Assembly: GCA_947626345.1 (NCBI GenBank) | Contig: CANQSF010000005.1 | Coordinates: forward strand, 1 to 64,000 | Length of the DNA stretch: 64,000 nt | Origin: an uncultured Oscillospiraceae bacterium | Lineage (GTDB): Bacteria > Bacillota > Clostridia > Oscillospirales > Oscillospiraceae | Reading direction: 5' to 3' | Part shown: positions 17,424 to 25,528 of the stretch, one piece after another | Numbering within the stretch: position 1 is the first letter of the stretch | Layout of the letters: each line of letters starts with the position of its first letter | The notes under the pieces: generated by a model | Databases searched by the model: none | Seen by the model: the letters and a program-made list of their open reading frames with translations, nothing else | Told to the model about the DNA's origin: nothing | Made by a program: the position numbers and the translations under genes

Positions 17424-18626
17424 TCAGCGCTCACGGAGGACCTGGAAGATGAAGAACTTCAGATAGCTGGAGTCCTCCGCGCCGAAGAGGATGGGGTGGT
17501 CCGGGGCCTGGGTGCGAAATTCCACCAGCCGCAGCCGCTTGCGCACGTTGTTGGCCGCCTGGCGGACCGTCTCGGCCAGCAGGGCCGCGTCCACGAAGTG
17601 GGAGCAGGAGCAGGTGGCCAGATACCCCCCGTCCTTCACCAGCTGCAGGGCCCGGAGGTTCACCTCCCGGTAGCCCTTCACCGCGTTTTTCACCGCGCCA
17701 CGGCTCTTGGCGAAGGCCGGCGGGTCCAGGATCACCACGTCGAACTGCTGGCGCTTTTTGATGAGCTCCGGCAGAAATGCAAATACGTCCGCGCACTGAA
17801 CGGTCACCCGATCGGCCAGCCCGTTGAGGGCCGCGTTCTCCCGGGCCTGAGCGACCGCCAGCTCCGAGGCGTCCACCGCCAGAACGCTCTCCGCCCCGGC
17901 CTGGGCCGCGTTCAGGGCGAAGGAGCCGGTGTGGGTGAAGCAGTCCAGCACCCTCGCGCCGGGGCACAGGGGCCGGATGGCCCGGCGGTTATATTTCTGG
18001 TCCAGGAAAAAGCCGGTCTTCTGCCCCTCCGCCACGTCCACCAGGTACCGCACGCCGTTTTCGCAGATCTCTACCTTGGTGTCGAAGGCCGGGCCGATGA
18101 AGCCCTTTACCCGCGCAAGGCCCTCCCGCTCCCGGACGGGGGCGTCGCTGCGCTCGTATATGCCCCGGACGGTCACCCCGTCCGCCGCCAGAGTTTCCGT
18201 CAGCAGCTCCAGGATGGTCCCCTTCATCCGGTCGATGCCCAGGGCCAGGGACTGGACCACCAGCACATCGGCGAACTTGTCTACCACCAGCCCCGGCAGG
18301 AAGTCCGCCTCCCCGAAGATGAGCCGGCAGGCGGCAGTGTCCACCGTCCTTTTCCGGTACTCCCAGGCGGCGCGGACCCGCTTTTGGAGAAACGCCCGGT
18401 CGATGAGGGCGTTTTCCTCCCGGCTCATCACCCGCACGGTGAGCTTGCTGTTCCGGTTGAGAAAGCCCTGACAGAGGAACCGGCCCTGGTGGTCCGCCAC
18501 GGCGACGATGTCCCCGTCCTGCACGTCGCCCCGGATGGAGGCGATCTCGTTGTCGTATATCCAGGGGCCGCCGGCCTTCAGCGCCCGGCCCTCCCCCTCC
18601 TTCAGGGTGACGATGGCCTTTTCCAT
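17424..18626 (-). CDS. Class I SAM-dependent rRNA methyltransferase (RlmI/RlmK-like)
   Basis: A 400-residue methyltransferase of the RlmI group, which makes m5C in 23S rRNA. It has an N-terminal PUA-type RNA-binding domain (about 1-75), then the Rossmann SAM fold with motif I VLDCFTHTGSFAL, SVLAVDASELA and motif IV ILDPPAFAKS, and the catalytic-region cysteines ATCSCSH near the end. GGGAGG sits very close to the ATG at 18626; an in-frame ATG 27 codons upstream has no ribosome site. It is monocistronic and divergent from uvrB. Confidence 0.9.
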   Translation of the reverse strand: MEKAIVTLKEGEGRALKAGGPWIYDNEIASIRGDVQDGDIVAVADHQGRFLCQGFLNRNSKLTVRVMSREENALIDRAFLQKRVRAAWEYRKRTVDTAACRLIFGEADFLPGLVVDKFADVLVVQSLALGIDRMKGTILELLTETLAADGVTVRGIYERSDAPVREREGLARVKGFIGPAFDTKVEICENGVRYLVDVAEGQKTGFFLDQKYNRRAIRPLCPGARVLDCFTHTGSFALNAAQAGAESVLAVDASELAVAQARENAALNGLADRVTVQCADVFAFLPELIKKRQQFDVVILDPPAFAKSRGAVKNAVKGYREVNLRALQLVKDGGYLATCSCSHFVDAALLAETVRQAANNVRKRLRLVEFRTQAPDHPILFGAEDSSYLKFFIFQVLRER

Positions 18627-18765
18627 ATCCTCCCGCCTTTCTGGGAATATTTTACATGGACCGGCCCCGGCCGTCAAGACGCGGCGCGCAGGGCCCCTCC
18701 CGGCCATTATACCCCGGCGGGCCTATATCGCGCAAGGATGGGGACAGCCGATGCGGTCCGTTTGC

Positions 18766-18793
18766 TTGTACTTTCCCGAAAGTATGCTATAAT
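18766..18793 (+). promoter_or_regulatory. uvrB promoter with dyad operator in spacer
   Basis: TTGTAC (18766-18771), 16 bases, TATAAT (18788-18793). A perfect dyad TACTTTC-CC-GAAAGTA (18769-18784) fills the spacer. It is not the Bacillus SOS box (CGAAC-4-GTTCG) but occupies the place expected of a LexA site. Confidence 0.75.
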
Positions 18794-18837
18794 GTAAATT
18801 CACCGCATACCCAATGCACATCCAAGGAGGCCGAGCC

Positions 18838-20814
18838 ATGGAATCCAAGCCCTTCAAAGTCGTATCCCCCTATGAGCCCGCGGGCGACCAGCCCGAGGCC
18901 ATCGACGCGCTGGCGTCGGGGCTGGAAAACGGCATCGACGAGCAGGTGCTCCTGGGCGTCACCGGCTCCGGCAAGACCTATACCATGGCCAAGGTGATCG
19001 AGCGGGTCCAGCGGCCCACCCTGGTGCTGGCCCACAACAAGACCCTGGCCGCCCAGCTGTGCGCCGAGTTCCGGGAGTTCTTCCCGGACAACGCGGTGGA
19101 GTATTTTGTCAGCTACTACGACTATTATCAGCCGGAGGCCTACATCCCCCACACGGACACCTTCATCGAAAAGGACGCCTCCATCAACGACGAGATCGAC
19201 CGGCTGCGCCTTTCCGCCACCGCGTCGCTCTTAGAGCGGCGGGACGTGATCGTGGTCAGCTCCGTCTCCTGCATCTACGGCCTGGGGGAGCCGGACGACT
19301 TCGCCGCCATGATGGTCACCCTGCGGGTGGGCCTCACCATGAAGATCGAGGACCTTTCCCGGCGGCTGGTGGACATCCGCTACGAGCGCAACGACATCGC
19401 CTTCGAGCGCAACAAGTTCCGTGTCCGGGGGGACACGGTGGAGATCTGGCCCGCCTACTGGAAGGACACCGCCATCCGGGTGGAGTTTTTCGGCGACGAG
19501 ATCGACCGCATCAGCGAAGTAAACGCCGTCACCGGCGCGCCCATCCGGCGGCTCAATAACATCCCCGTCTGGCCCGCCAACCACTACGTGACCACCAAGG
19601 AGAAGATGGAGGCCGCCATCGTGGAGATACGCAAGGAGCTGGAAGAGCGGGTGGCCTGGTTCGAGCAAAACGGCCGGCTCCTGGAGGCCCAGCGCATCCG
19701 CCAGCGCACCGAGTACGACATCGAGATGATGCAGGAGCTGGGCTACTGCTCCGGCATCGAGAACTACTCCCGCATCATCTCCGGCCGGGCCCCGGGCAGC
19801 GCCCCCATGACCCTGCTGGACTATTTCCCCAAGGATTTCGTGCTGTTCGTGGACGAGAGCCACGTGACCCTGCCCCAGGTGCGGGCCATGTTCAAGGGGG
19901 ACTTCAGCCGCAAGCAGACCCTGGTGGAGTACGGCTTCCGCCTGCCCTCGGCCTTCGACAACCGGCCGCTGAAGTTCGACGAGTTCACCCAGCGCATCCA
20001 CCAGGCCATTTACGTGTCCGCCACCCCGGCGGAGTATGAGCGCAGCCGGGCCGGCCAGATCGCCGAGCAGGTGATCCGGCCCACGGGCCTGCTGGACCCC
20101 CGGATCATCGTCCGGCCGGTGGAGGGCCAGATCGACGACCTCATCGGCGAGATCAACGCCCGTGTGGAGAAAAACCAGCGCACCCTGGTCACTACCCTCA
20201 CCGTGAAGATGGCGGAGGACCTGACCGCCTATCTCACCGACGCGGGCATCCGCAGCCGGTATCTGCACCACAACATCGGCTCCATCGAGCGGATGGAGAT
20301 CATCCGGGACATGCGCCTGGGCCGGTTCGACGTGCTGGTGGGCATCAACCTTCTCCGGGAGGGCCTGGACCTGCCGGAGGTGTCCCTGGTGGCCATCCTG
20401 GACGCGGACAAGGAGGGCTTTCTCCGGTCCGAGACCAGCCTCATCCAGACCGTGGGCCGGGCCGCCCGGAACGCGGAGGGCACGGTCATCATGTATGCCG
20501 ACGAGATCACCCCCTCCATGGACGCCTGCATCAAGGAGACGGAGCGCCGCCGGGCCAAGCAGGACGCCTTCAACCGGGCCCACGGCATCGTGCCCCGGAC
20601 CATCATCAAGGACGTGAAGGACATGATGGAGCTCTCCGCCGGGGCCGAGGAGGCCGAGGCCGTCACCGCCGCGGGCATCAAGATGACCTCCGCCGAGCGG
20701 AAGGCGGAGATCGAGAAGCTGGAAAAGCAGATGCGCAAGGCCGCCCAGATGCTGGAGTTCGAGGTGGCCGCCGTCATCCGCGACCGGCTGGTGAAGCTCC
20801 GGGGCGAGAAGTGA
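18838..20814 (+). CDS. uvrB: Excinuclease ABC subunit B
   Basis: UvrB is the damage-verifying helicase-like subunit of nucleotide excision repair, loaded by UvrA and then joined by UvrC. The 658-residue length is normal. Walker A GVTGSGKT (residues 40-47), the beta-hairpin [10 protein letters not shown], the DESH box, the YVSATP and QTVGRAAR helicase motifs, and a C-terminal UVR domain are all present. AAGGAGG precedes the ATG at 18838. No uvrA or uvrC follows; a terminator comes at once, so uvrB is a lone unit with its own probable SOS-type control. Confidence 0.97.
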   Translation: MESKPFKVVSPYEPAGDQPEAIDALASGLENGIDEQVLLGVTGSGKTYTMAKVIERVQRPTLVLAHNKTLAAQLCAEFREFFPDNAVEYFVSYYDYYQPEAYIPHTDTFIEKDASINDEIDRLRLSATASLLERRDVIVVSSVSCIYGLGEPDDFAAMMVTLRVGLTMKIEDLSRRLVDIRYERNDIAFERNKFRVRGDTVEIWPAYWKDTAIRVEFFGDEIDRISEVNAVTGAPIRRLNNIPVWPANHYVTTKEKMEAAIVEIRKELEERVAWFEQNGRLLEAQRIRQRTEYDIEMMQELGYCSGIENYSRIISGRAPGSAPMTLLDYFPKDFVLFVDESHVTLPQVRAMFKGDFSRKQTLVEYGFRLPSAFDNRPLKFDEFTQRIHQAIYVSATPAEYERSRAGQIAEQVIRPTGLLDPRIIVRPVEGQIDDLIGEINARVEKNQRTLVTTLTVKMAEDLTAYLTDAGIRSRYLHHNIGSIERMEIIRDMRLGRFDVLVGINLLREGLDLPEVSLVAILDADKEGFLRSETSLIQTVGRAARNAEGTVIMYADEITPSMDACIKETERRRAKQDAFNRAHGIVPRTIIKDVKDMMELSAGAEEAEAVTAAGIKMTSAERKAEIEKLEKQMRKAAQMLEFEVAAVIRDRLVKLRGEK

Positions 20815-20823
20815 ACAGGAAAA

Positions 20824-20855
20824 GGCCCCCGGACACAAGTCCGGGGGCCTTATTT
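20824..20855 (+). terminator. uvrB terminator
   Basis: GGCCCCCGGAC, loop ACAA, GTCCGGGGGCC, then TTATTT. Confidence 0.9.
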
Positions 20856-20864
20856 CGTCCGGGA

Positions 20865-21845
20865 TCACATGACGAACTGGATCACGCAGAAGGCCGCGTA
20901 GATGGCCAGCAGGGCGACGCCCTGGGACCGGTACAGCTTCCCCTTCGCCAGGGCGGGGACGGTGAGCAGCAGCATCACCGCGAACATCACCGGGATATCC
21001 AGCACCAGCGAGGCGTTCATGCCGGCGATCATGGACCCCTGGGGGATGCTGAAGGGGGCCAGGGTCACGGACACGCCGCTGACCAGCACCAGGTTGAACA
21101 GGTTCGCCCCGATCACGTTGCCCAGGCTGAGGGCCCCGTGGCCCTTGGCAAGGGAGGTGATGGCGGTGACCAGCTCCGGCAGGGAGGTGCCCAGGGCCAC
21201 GAAGGTCAGGGCGATGACGGATTCGGGCACGCCCATGGCCTGGGCGATGAGGGTGCCGTTATCCACCAGCAGATCCGCCCCCACGGCGATGAGGGCAGCG
21301 CCCACCACCAGCAGCAGGATGCTCTTGCCCAGCGGCAGCTCCTCCGCGGGGGCGTCCTCCTCCGGGGTCTCCGCCGTCGGCTTTCCGCCCCCCTTGCCGG
21401 TCATCTGCCGGACGGTGAGGATCATGTAGGCCACGAACATGACCAGCAGCACGATGCCCACGAACCGGCTGAAGTATTGGGTGGAGTAGGCCACGCCGGC
21501 GTAGAACAGCGCGGCGATGAAGAAAAACAGCACCGGCAGCCGCAGGGCGCTCCGGTCCACGGGGCCGGGCCGGGCGGCGATGGTGATGGCGGCGATGAGG
21601 GAGGTGTTGCAGATCACCGAGCCGATGGCGTTGCCGTAGGCGATCTCCCCGTGGCCGATGAGGGCCGAGGTGGTGGACACCATCACCTCCGGCAGGGTGG
21701 TGCCGATGGACACCACCGTGGCGCCGATGAGCAGCTCCGGCAGATGGAACCGCCGGGCGATGCCCGTGGCGCCGTCCACGAACCAGTCGCCGCCCTTGAT
21801 CAGGCACAGCAGCCCCAGGATAAACAGCAGTACAGGTACCAGCAT
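20865..21845 (-). CDS. Calcium/sodium antiporter (CaCA family, YrbG-like)
   Basis: A 326-residue membrane exchanger with about ten transmembrane segments in two inverted halves. Each half holds the family's alpha repeat: GTTLPEVMVSTTSALIG with GNAIGSVICN, and GTSLPELVTAITSLAKG with GNVIGANLFN. The two halves are joined by a short Glu/Gly-rich cytoplasmic loop. This predicts Ca2+ (or other cation) extrusion driven by Na+ entry, which fits an organism that runs a sodium- or proton-pumping Rnf complex. It is transcribed alone from TTGACG-16-TATAAT, with a small hairpin (TCTGTCC/GGACAGA) in the leader. Confidence 0.93.
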   Translation of the reverse strand: MLVPVLLFILGLLCLIKGGDWFVDGATGIARRFHLPELLIGATVVSIGTTLPEVMVSTTSALIGHGEIAYGNAIGSVICNTSLIAAITIAARPGPVDRSALRLPVLFFFIAALFYAGVAYSTQYFSRFVGIVLLVMFVAYMILTVRQMTGKGGGKPTAETPEEDAPAEELPLGKSILLLVVGAALIAVGADLLVDNGTLIAQAMGVPESVIALTFVALGTSLPELVTAITSLAKGHGALSLGNVIGANLFNLVLVSGVSVTLAPFSIPQGSMIAGMNASLVLDIPVMFAVMLLLTVPALAKGKLYRSQGVALLAIYAAFCVIQFVM

Positions 21846-21897
21846 ATGTCCGTTACGCTCCTTGCTTTATTCTGTCCGTCGGACAGACACACCCCTT

Positions 21898-21925
21898 ATT
21901 ATAACGCCGGACGGCCCGCCGTCAA
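21898..21925 (-). promoter_or_regulatory. Promoter for antiporter gene
   Basis: Minus strand TTGACG (21920-21925), 16-base spacer, TATAAT (21898-21903). Confidence 0.7.
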
Positions 21926-21952
21926 CCCCCTGCCGGGGAAAACCGAACGCAG

Positions 21953-21989
21953 ACCCGGGCCGGGGGAGCTTGTCTCCCCCGGCCCGGGT
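21953..21989 (-). terminator. Terminator after radical SAM gene
   Basis: A perfect 16-bp stem (ACCCGGGCCGGGGGAG arm, 5-base loop). No clear T run follows, so termination is inferred from the strong stem between two same-strand genes. Confidence 0.65.
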
Positions 21990-22042
21990 CGTTGATGGCC
22001 AGGTGCGGTCGTGAGGCTTTTGCGGTCCCGCCGCGCCGCCGG

Positions 22043-22927
22043 TCAGCCGGGGGCGGCGTGGGCCCGGAGCAGCAGGTCGATGGCGCTGAGAAGCTGCTGC
22101 TTCTGGTCCGGGAGCATCCCCCGGATGGTGTACTGGTCCAGGACGGTGGTGTCCTCGAACAGGCAGTCCGTCACTGCCAGCTCCCGGAGCATCAGCTCCT
22201 CCTCCGCCAGCACCTCCCAGGGGCCCATCTGGGTGAAATGGCCGGCCTGGGCCTGGCGGTAAAGGGGCGTGCCCGGGTACAGGTGCAACTTCAGGCACCA
22301 GATGTTTTTCGGGTGGGTGCGGTTGAGCATGCGGGCGGTCTCCACCGCGTGCAGGCGGGAGTACTCCCGGCCGCCCAGCCCGGGGATGACGGTGACGAAA
22401 TAGTCGATCCCCGCCGCGTCCAGCCGCCGCAGGGCCTCCACCGTCTGGTCGGCGGTGACGCCCTTTTCACACCGGAGGAGGATGCCGTCGCAGCCGCTCT
22501 CCACGCCGATGTGCAGCGCCCGGACCCCCGCGGCGGACAGGGCCGCCAGCTCGCCGGGGGTCTTTCGCAGCACGTCGTCCGCCCGGGCGTACATGGCCAG
22601 GGCCTCCACCCGAGGCATATGCCGGGCCACCAGCGTCCGGATGGCCAGCAGCCGGTCCGTGTCCATGCAGAAGGGATTCTCCCCCAGCAGGAACAGCCGG
22701 GTCTGCGCCGGCTGGAGCCGGGCCAGCACCGTCAGCCGCCGCTCCACCTCCTCCAGGGGGATGAGGCGGAAGTCGTCCTTGGCGAAGTCGCAGAAGGCGC
22801 ACCGGCGCCAGGAGCAGCCCAGCGCCACCTCCAGCGCCCCGCTGGTCTCCTCGTGGGGCGGGATATAGATGGTGTCGTGGGTGTAGATGGAGCGGTACAG
22901 CTCCTCCCGGGTCGCGGGCTCACCCAT
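22043..22927 (-). CDS. Radical SAM protein, HemN/Elp3-like
   Basis: A 294-residue radical SAM protein of the class that looks like coproporphyrinogen dehydrogenase. The cluster motif is CX4CX2C (GCSWRRCAFCDF, Cys38, Cys43, Cys46), a spacing seen in some Elp3/HemN-like proteins rather than the classic CX3CX2C. VESGCDGIL and TVIPGLGG are further family features. The ATG at 22927 has no clear ribosome site, but its codon overlaps the stop of a 13-codon upstream ORF that does. Physiological role unknown. Confidence 0.83.
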   Translation of the reverse strand: MGEPATREELYRSIYTHDTIYIPPHEETSGALEVALGCSWRRCAFCDFAKDDFRLIPLEEVERRLTVLARLQPAQTRLFLLGENPFCMDTDRLLAIRTLVARHMPRVEALAMYARADDVLRKTPGELAALSAAGVRALHIGVESGCDGILLRCEKGVTADQTVEALRRLDAAGIDYFVTVIPGLGGREYSRLHAVETARMLNRTHPKNIWCLKLHLYPGTPLYRQAQAGHFTQMGPWEVLAEEELMLRELAVTDCLFEDTTVLDQYTIRGMLPDQKQQLLSAIDLLLRAHAAPG

Positions 22928-22961
22928 GGCGCGGGGGACGGCGGTCGGTCGCTTTTTTCAT
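22920..22961 (-). CDS. 13-codon leader ORF overlapping radical SAM start
   Basis: MKKATDRRPPRHG, preceded by AAGGAGG at good spacing. Its TGA stop overlaps the radical SAM ATG (ATGGGTGA). This arrangement would deliver ribosomes to a start that has no site of its own. The peptide itself probably has no function. Small size keeps confidence low. Confidence 0.4.
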   Translation of the reverse strand: MKKATDRRPPRHG

Positions 22962-23092
22962 GGTGGCCTCCTTCATGATTTTTGATTGTTTGATCGGTCA
23001 GCGTATGTTCGATGGCTCGCCGGGATGTCCGGCCGGCCGGTCCGCCTGTCCGGGCCGGCCCGCCGTCTGTCCCGGTCCGCCGGGATCACGTC

Positions 23093-24586
23093 TCAGCCGC
23101 AGCAGCAGTGGCCTGCGCCGTCCCGGCTGTGGCTGTTCTCCGCAGGGTCCTTCATGCAAAGGTGCACGGCCCCCGTGGTGAACGCATGGGGCAGGGCCAG
23201 GATGTTGGGGTGGGGCCCCACGTACTTCTTCATGGCGTCGGCCAGGGCCTCCTCCACGGTGGCCCGGGTCTTCAGGCCCATGCCCCGGGCGATGCCCGGC
23301 TCCCGGGCGCCCACGATGTAGATGGCGCTGGTGTGCTCCTCGGCCAGGTGGCCGCAGCTCATCATGCTGAAGCCGTGGAAGGGGTGGAAGGCGTTGGCGA
23401 AGCGGTACTTGTCCGTGTATTCCTTGCGGGTGGCGAAATACTCCCCGTACCGGTCCATATCCGGCAGGATCTGCATGTAATCGTGCTGGAACATCTCATA
23501 CAGCTCCCGCAGGTAGGGCCAGCGCTCGTCGTGGAACCACCCATCGCAGATGCTGGGCACGATGAACACGCAGTGGTCGGCCATCACCCGCTTGTGGCGG
23601 ATGACCTGGGCCGACAGGGCCTGCATCATCTGGATGGGGTTGGTGCCCATGCCGGGGCCGTAGTGGAAGTTGGTGGGCATGCCGAACACCATCACGTCGT
23701 ACTTCTTCTCCGCCCAGTGGACGTAGGTGCGCTTGTCGGCCATCTTCCAGCTGACGGGCTGCATCTCCTTGGCCCAGCCGGAGTTGATCTCGATCTGGCG
23801 GCTCTTGGTGTCCAGCACCGCGTCGCAGCAGAAGAACTTGTGGCCCATCTTCTCCTCCATCAGCATCCCCTGCTCGTCGAACTTCGAGCGCATGACGCTG
23901 TGGGTGGACACGGGCACGAAATCGGGCGCGTGCATCACCCGGGGGATATGGTGGCCGGCGATGGAGCGCCAGTGGGTGATGCCGGTGGCGCAGTGCTTGT
24001 ATCCGCCGGAGTAGCCGCCGTAGGGGTTGCCCTGGGTGTGGCCGATGAGGATGGGGATGTCCGCGTCGAAGACGTACTTGTTCATGAGCACATGGTCGCC
24101 GGAGGCGGTGAAGCCCAGGTCCACCATGTGGTCGTAGTCCTCGCTGTCGTGGCTGGTGATCTGGCCGGTGGGATAGAACTCGTTGAACAGCTGCTCGCCC
24201 AGGATGGTGCGCATCTCGGGCACGGTGGCCCGGGGATGCAGGCCGTTGGAGATCAGCAGCAGGATGTCCTTTTTCTCCACGCCCGCGGCGTAGAGCTCGT
24301 CCAGGCAGGCCCGGATGGACACCTTCCGGTGGCTGGTGGGCTGCACGCCCCCCTTGACGATGTCGGGGATGACGAACACCACCGTCTTGCCCGGGCCGGC
24401 CAGCTCCTTCAGGGGGGGCATGCCGATGGGGTGGCGGATGGAGTCCAGGGTGGCGGCGTAAAGGCTGTCCCAATCCTGGGGCAGGCAGGGCGGATCGGGC
24501 ACCGTCTCGCCGGGGATGAACACGTCGGTCCACTCCGGCAGCTCCGCGCTCATCATGCCGTGGCCGTACTCAAAATCCAGTTTCAT
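23093..24586 (-). CDS. LarA-like (DUF2088) nickel-pincer racemase/epimerase homologue
   Basis: A 497-residue member of the LarA superfamily, which racemises or epimerises alpha-hydroxy acids using a nickel-pincer nucleotide. Likely counterparts of LarA's key residues are His117 (SNGLHPR), His183 (IGHTQGN) and Lys197 (YSGGYKH), the last being where the cofactor attaches in LarA. It is longer than LarA (about 425) and ends in an unusual CCCG tail. There is no larB, larC or larE in the window to make the cofactor. It is the third gene of an operon behind a phosphatase-superfamily protein and a hydroxyacid dehydrogenase, which fits a hydroxy-acid substrate. Confidence 0.82.
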   Translation of the reverse strand: MKLDFEYGHGMMSAELPEWTDVFIPGETVPDPPCLPQDWDSLYAATLDSIRHPIGMPPLKELAGPGKTVVFVIPDIVKGGVQPTSHRKVSIRACLDELYAAGVEKKDILLLISNGLHPRATVPEMRTILGEQLFNEFYPTGQITSHDSEDYDHMVDLGFTASGDHVLMNKYVFDADIPILIGHTQGNPYGGYSGGYKHCATGITHWRSIAGHHIPRVMHAPDFVPVSTHSVMRSKFDEQGMLMEEKMGHKFFCCDAVLDTKSRQIEINSGWAKEMQPVSWKMADKRTYVHWAEKKYDVMVFGMPTNFHYGPGMGTNPIQMMQALSAQVIRHKRVMADHCVFIVPSICDGWFHDERWPYLRELYEMFQHDYMQILPDMDRYGEYFATRKEYTDKYRFANAFHPFHGFSMMSCGHLAEEHTSAIYIVGAREPGIARGMGLKTRATVEEALADAMKKYVGPHPNILALPHAFTTGAVHLCMKDPAENSHSRDGAGHCCCG

Positions 24587-24613
24587 GTGTCGCTCTCCTT
24601 TGTTGTGATGTTC

Positions 24614-25528
24614 TTACTGAAAGCTGTCGTAGTGCCGCTGGAAGACTTTATATACGGCGCTGCTGTCCTGGCCGCCCAGGCCGTCGGCGCTGGCCAGCTC
24701 GTTGTACATCTGCACAGTGCCGGCGATGAAGGAGGGGGCCTTGGCGTCCTTGGCCATCTGCAGGGCCAGCTTCGTGTCCTTCAGCAGCAGATCCACGGTG
24801 AAGGCCGGCGTCTCGAAGGCGTCGTCCAGGATGCACTTGCCCACCTCCCGGAACAGGCCGCTGACCGTGGCGGCGCTGCTGGAGGCCACCGTGTCGTAAA
24901 ACACCTTCTTGTCGATGCCCACGTGGTCGCAGATGGCCATGACCTCGCTGCTGATGGCGTTGATGCAGGAGAACATCATCTGGTTGAGCAGCTTCAGGGC
25001 GTTGCCCGCGCCGTGGCCGCCCACATGGATGGCGTTGGCGGCGAAGGTGAGCAGGACGGGCTTGGCGTATTCCAGGGCGTTGGGGTCGCCGCCGGTGGGC
25101 AGCATCCACTTGCCTGTGGCAGAGGGACGGCCCAGGATGGGGCAGTCCAGATAGGCCGCGCCGGTGGCCTCCACGCCCTCGGCGTTGCGGCGGGTGGTGT
25201 CCGGGTCCACGGTGCTGGTGTCGATGACCACCTGGCCGGGGCCGAGGACCTTCACCATGCCGGTCTCGCCGAACAGCACCTCGTCCAGCTGGGCGGGGCC
25301 GGGCAGGGACATGATGATGATACTGGCCTTCTCCGCCACGCCGGCGGGATCGGCGGCCACCTGGGCGCCCATCTTTCCGGCGCGCTCGGCGGCGGCGGGG
25401 AACGCGTCGCAGGCCACCACCTCATAGCCGGCGTTCAGCATGCTCTCCAGCATGCAGCAGCCCATGCGGCCGCAGCCCACCAGGCCGACTTTTTCGATCT
25501 TATCGCTCAATGCGGTCCAGGACGTCAT
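24614..25528 (-). CDS. NAD(P)-dependent beta-hydroxyacid dehydrogenase
   Basis: A 304-residue member of the 3-hydroxyisobutyrate/tartronate-semialdehyde reductase family. The N-terminal Rossmann domain has the dinucleotide motif VGLVGCGRMG (about 14-23), followed by the substrate-binding YLDCPILGRPS and the catalytic-lysine region GNALKLLNQM. The ATG at 25528 has AAGGAGG upstream, and the gene overlaps the end of the upstream phosphatase-like gene by 29 bases, so it is part of one transcript. It should oxidise or reduce a small hydroxy acid; the true substrate is unknown. Confidence 0.88.
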   Translation of the reverse strand: MTSWTALSDKIEKVGLVGCGRMGCCMLESMLNAGYEVVACDAFPAAAERAGKMGAQVAADPAGVAEKASIIIMSLPGPAQLDEVLFGETGMVKVLGPGQVVIDTSTVDPDTTRRNAEGVEATGAAYLDCPILGRPSATGKWMLPTGGDPNALEYAKPVLLTFAANAIHVGGHGAGNALKLLNQMMFSCINAISSEVMAICDHVGIDKKVFYDTVASSSAATVSGLFREVGKCILDDAFETPAFTVDLLLKDTKLALQMAKDAKAPSFIAGTVQMYNELASADGLGGQDSSAVYKVFQRHYDSFQ

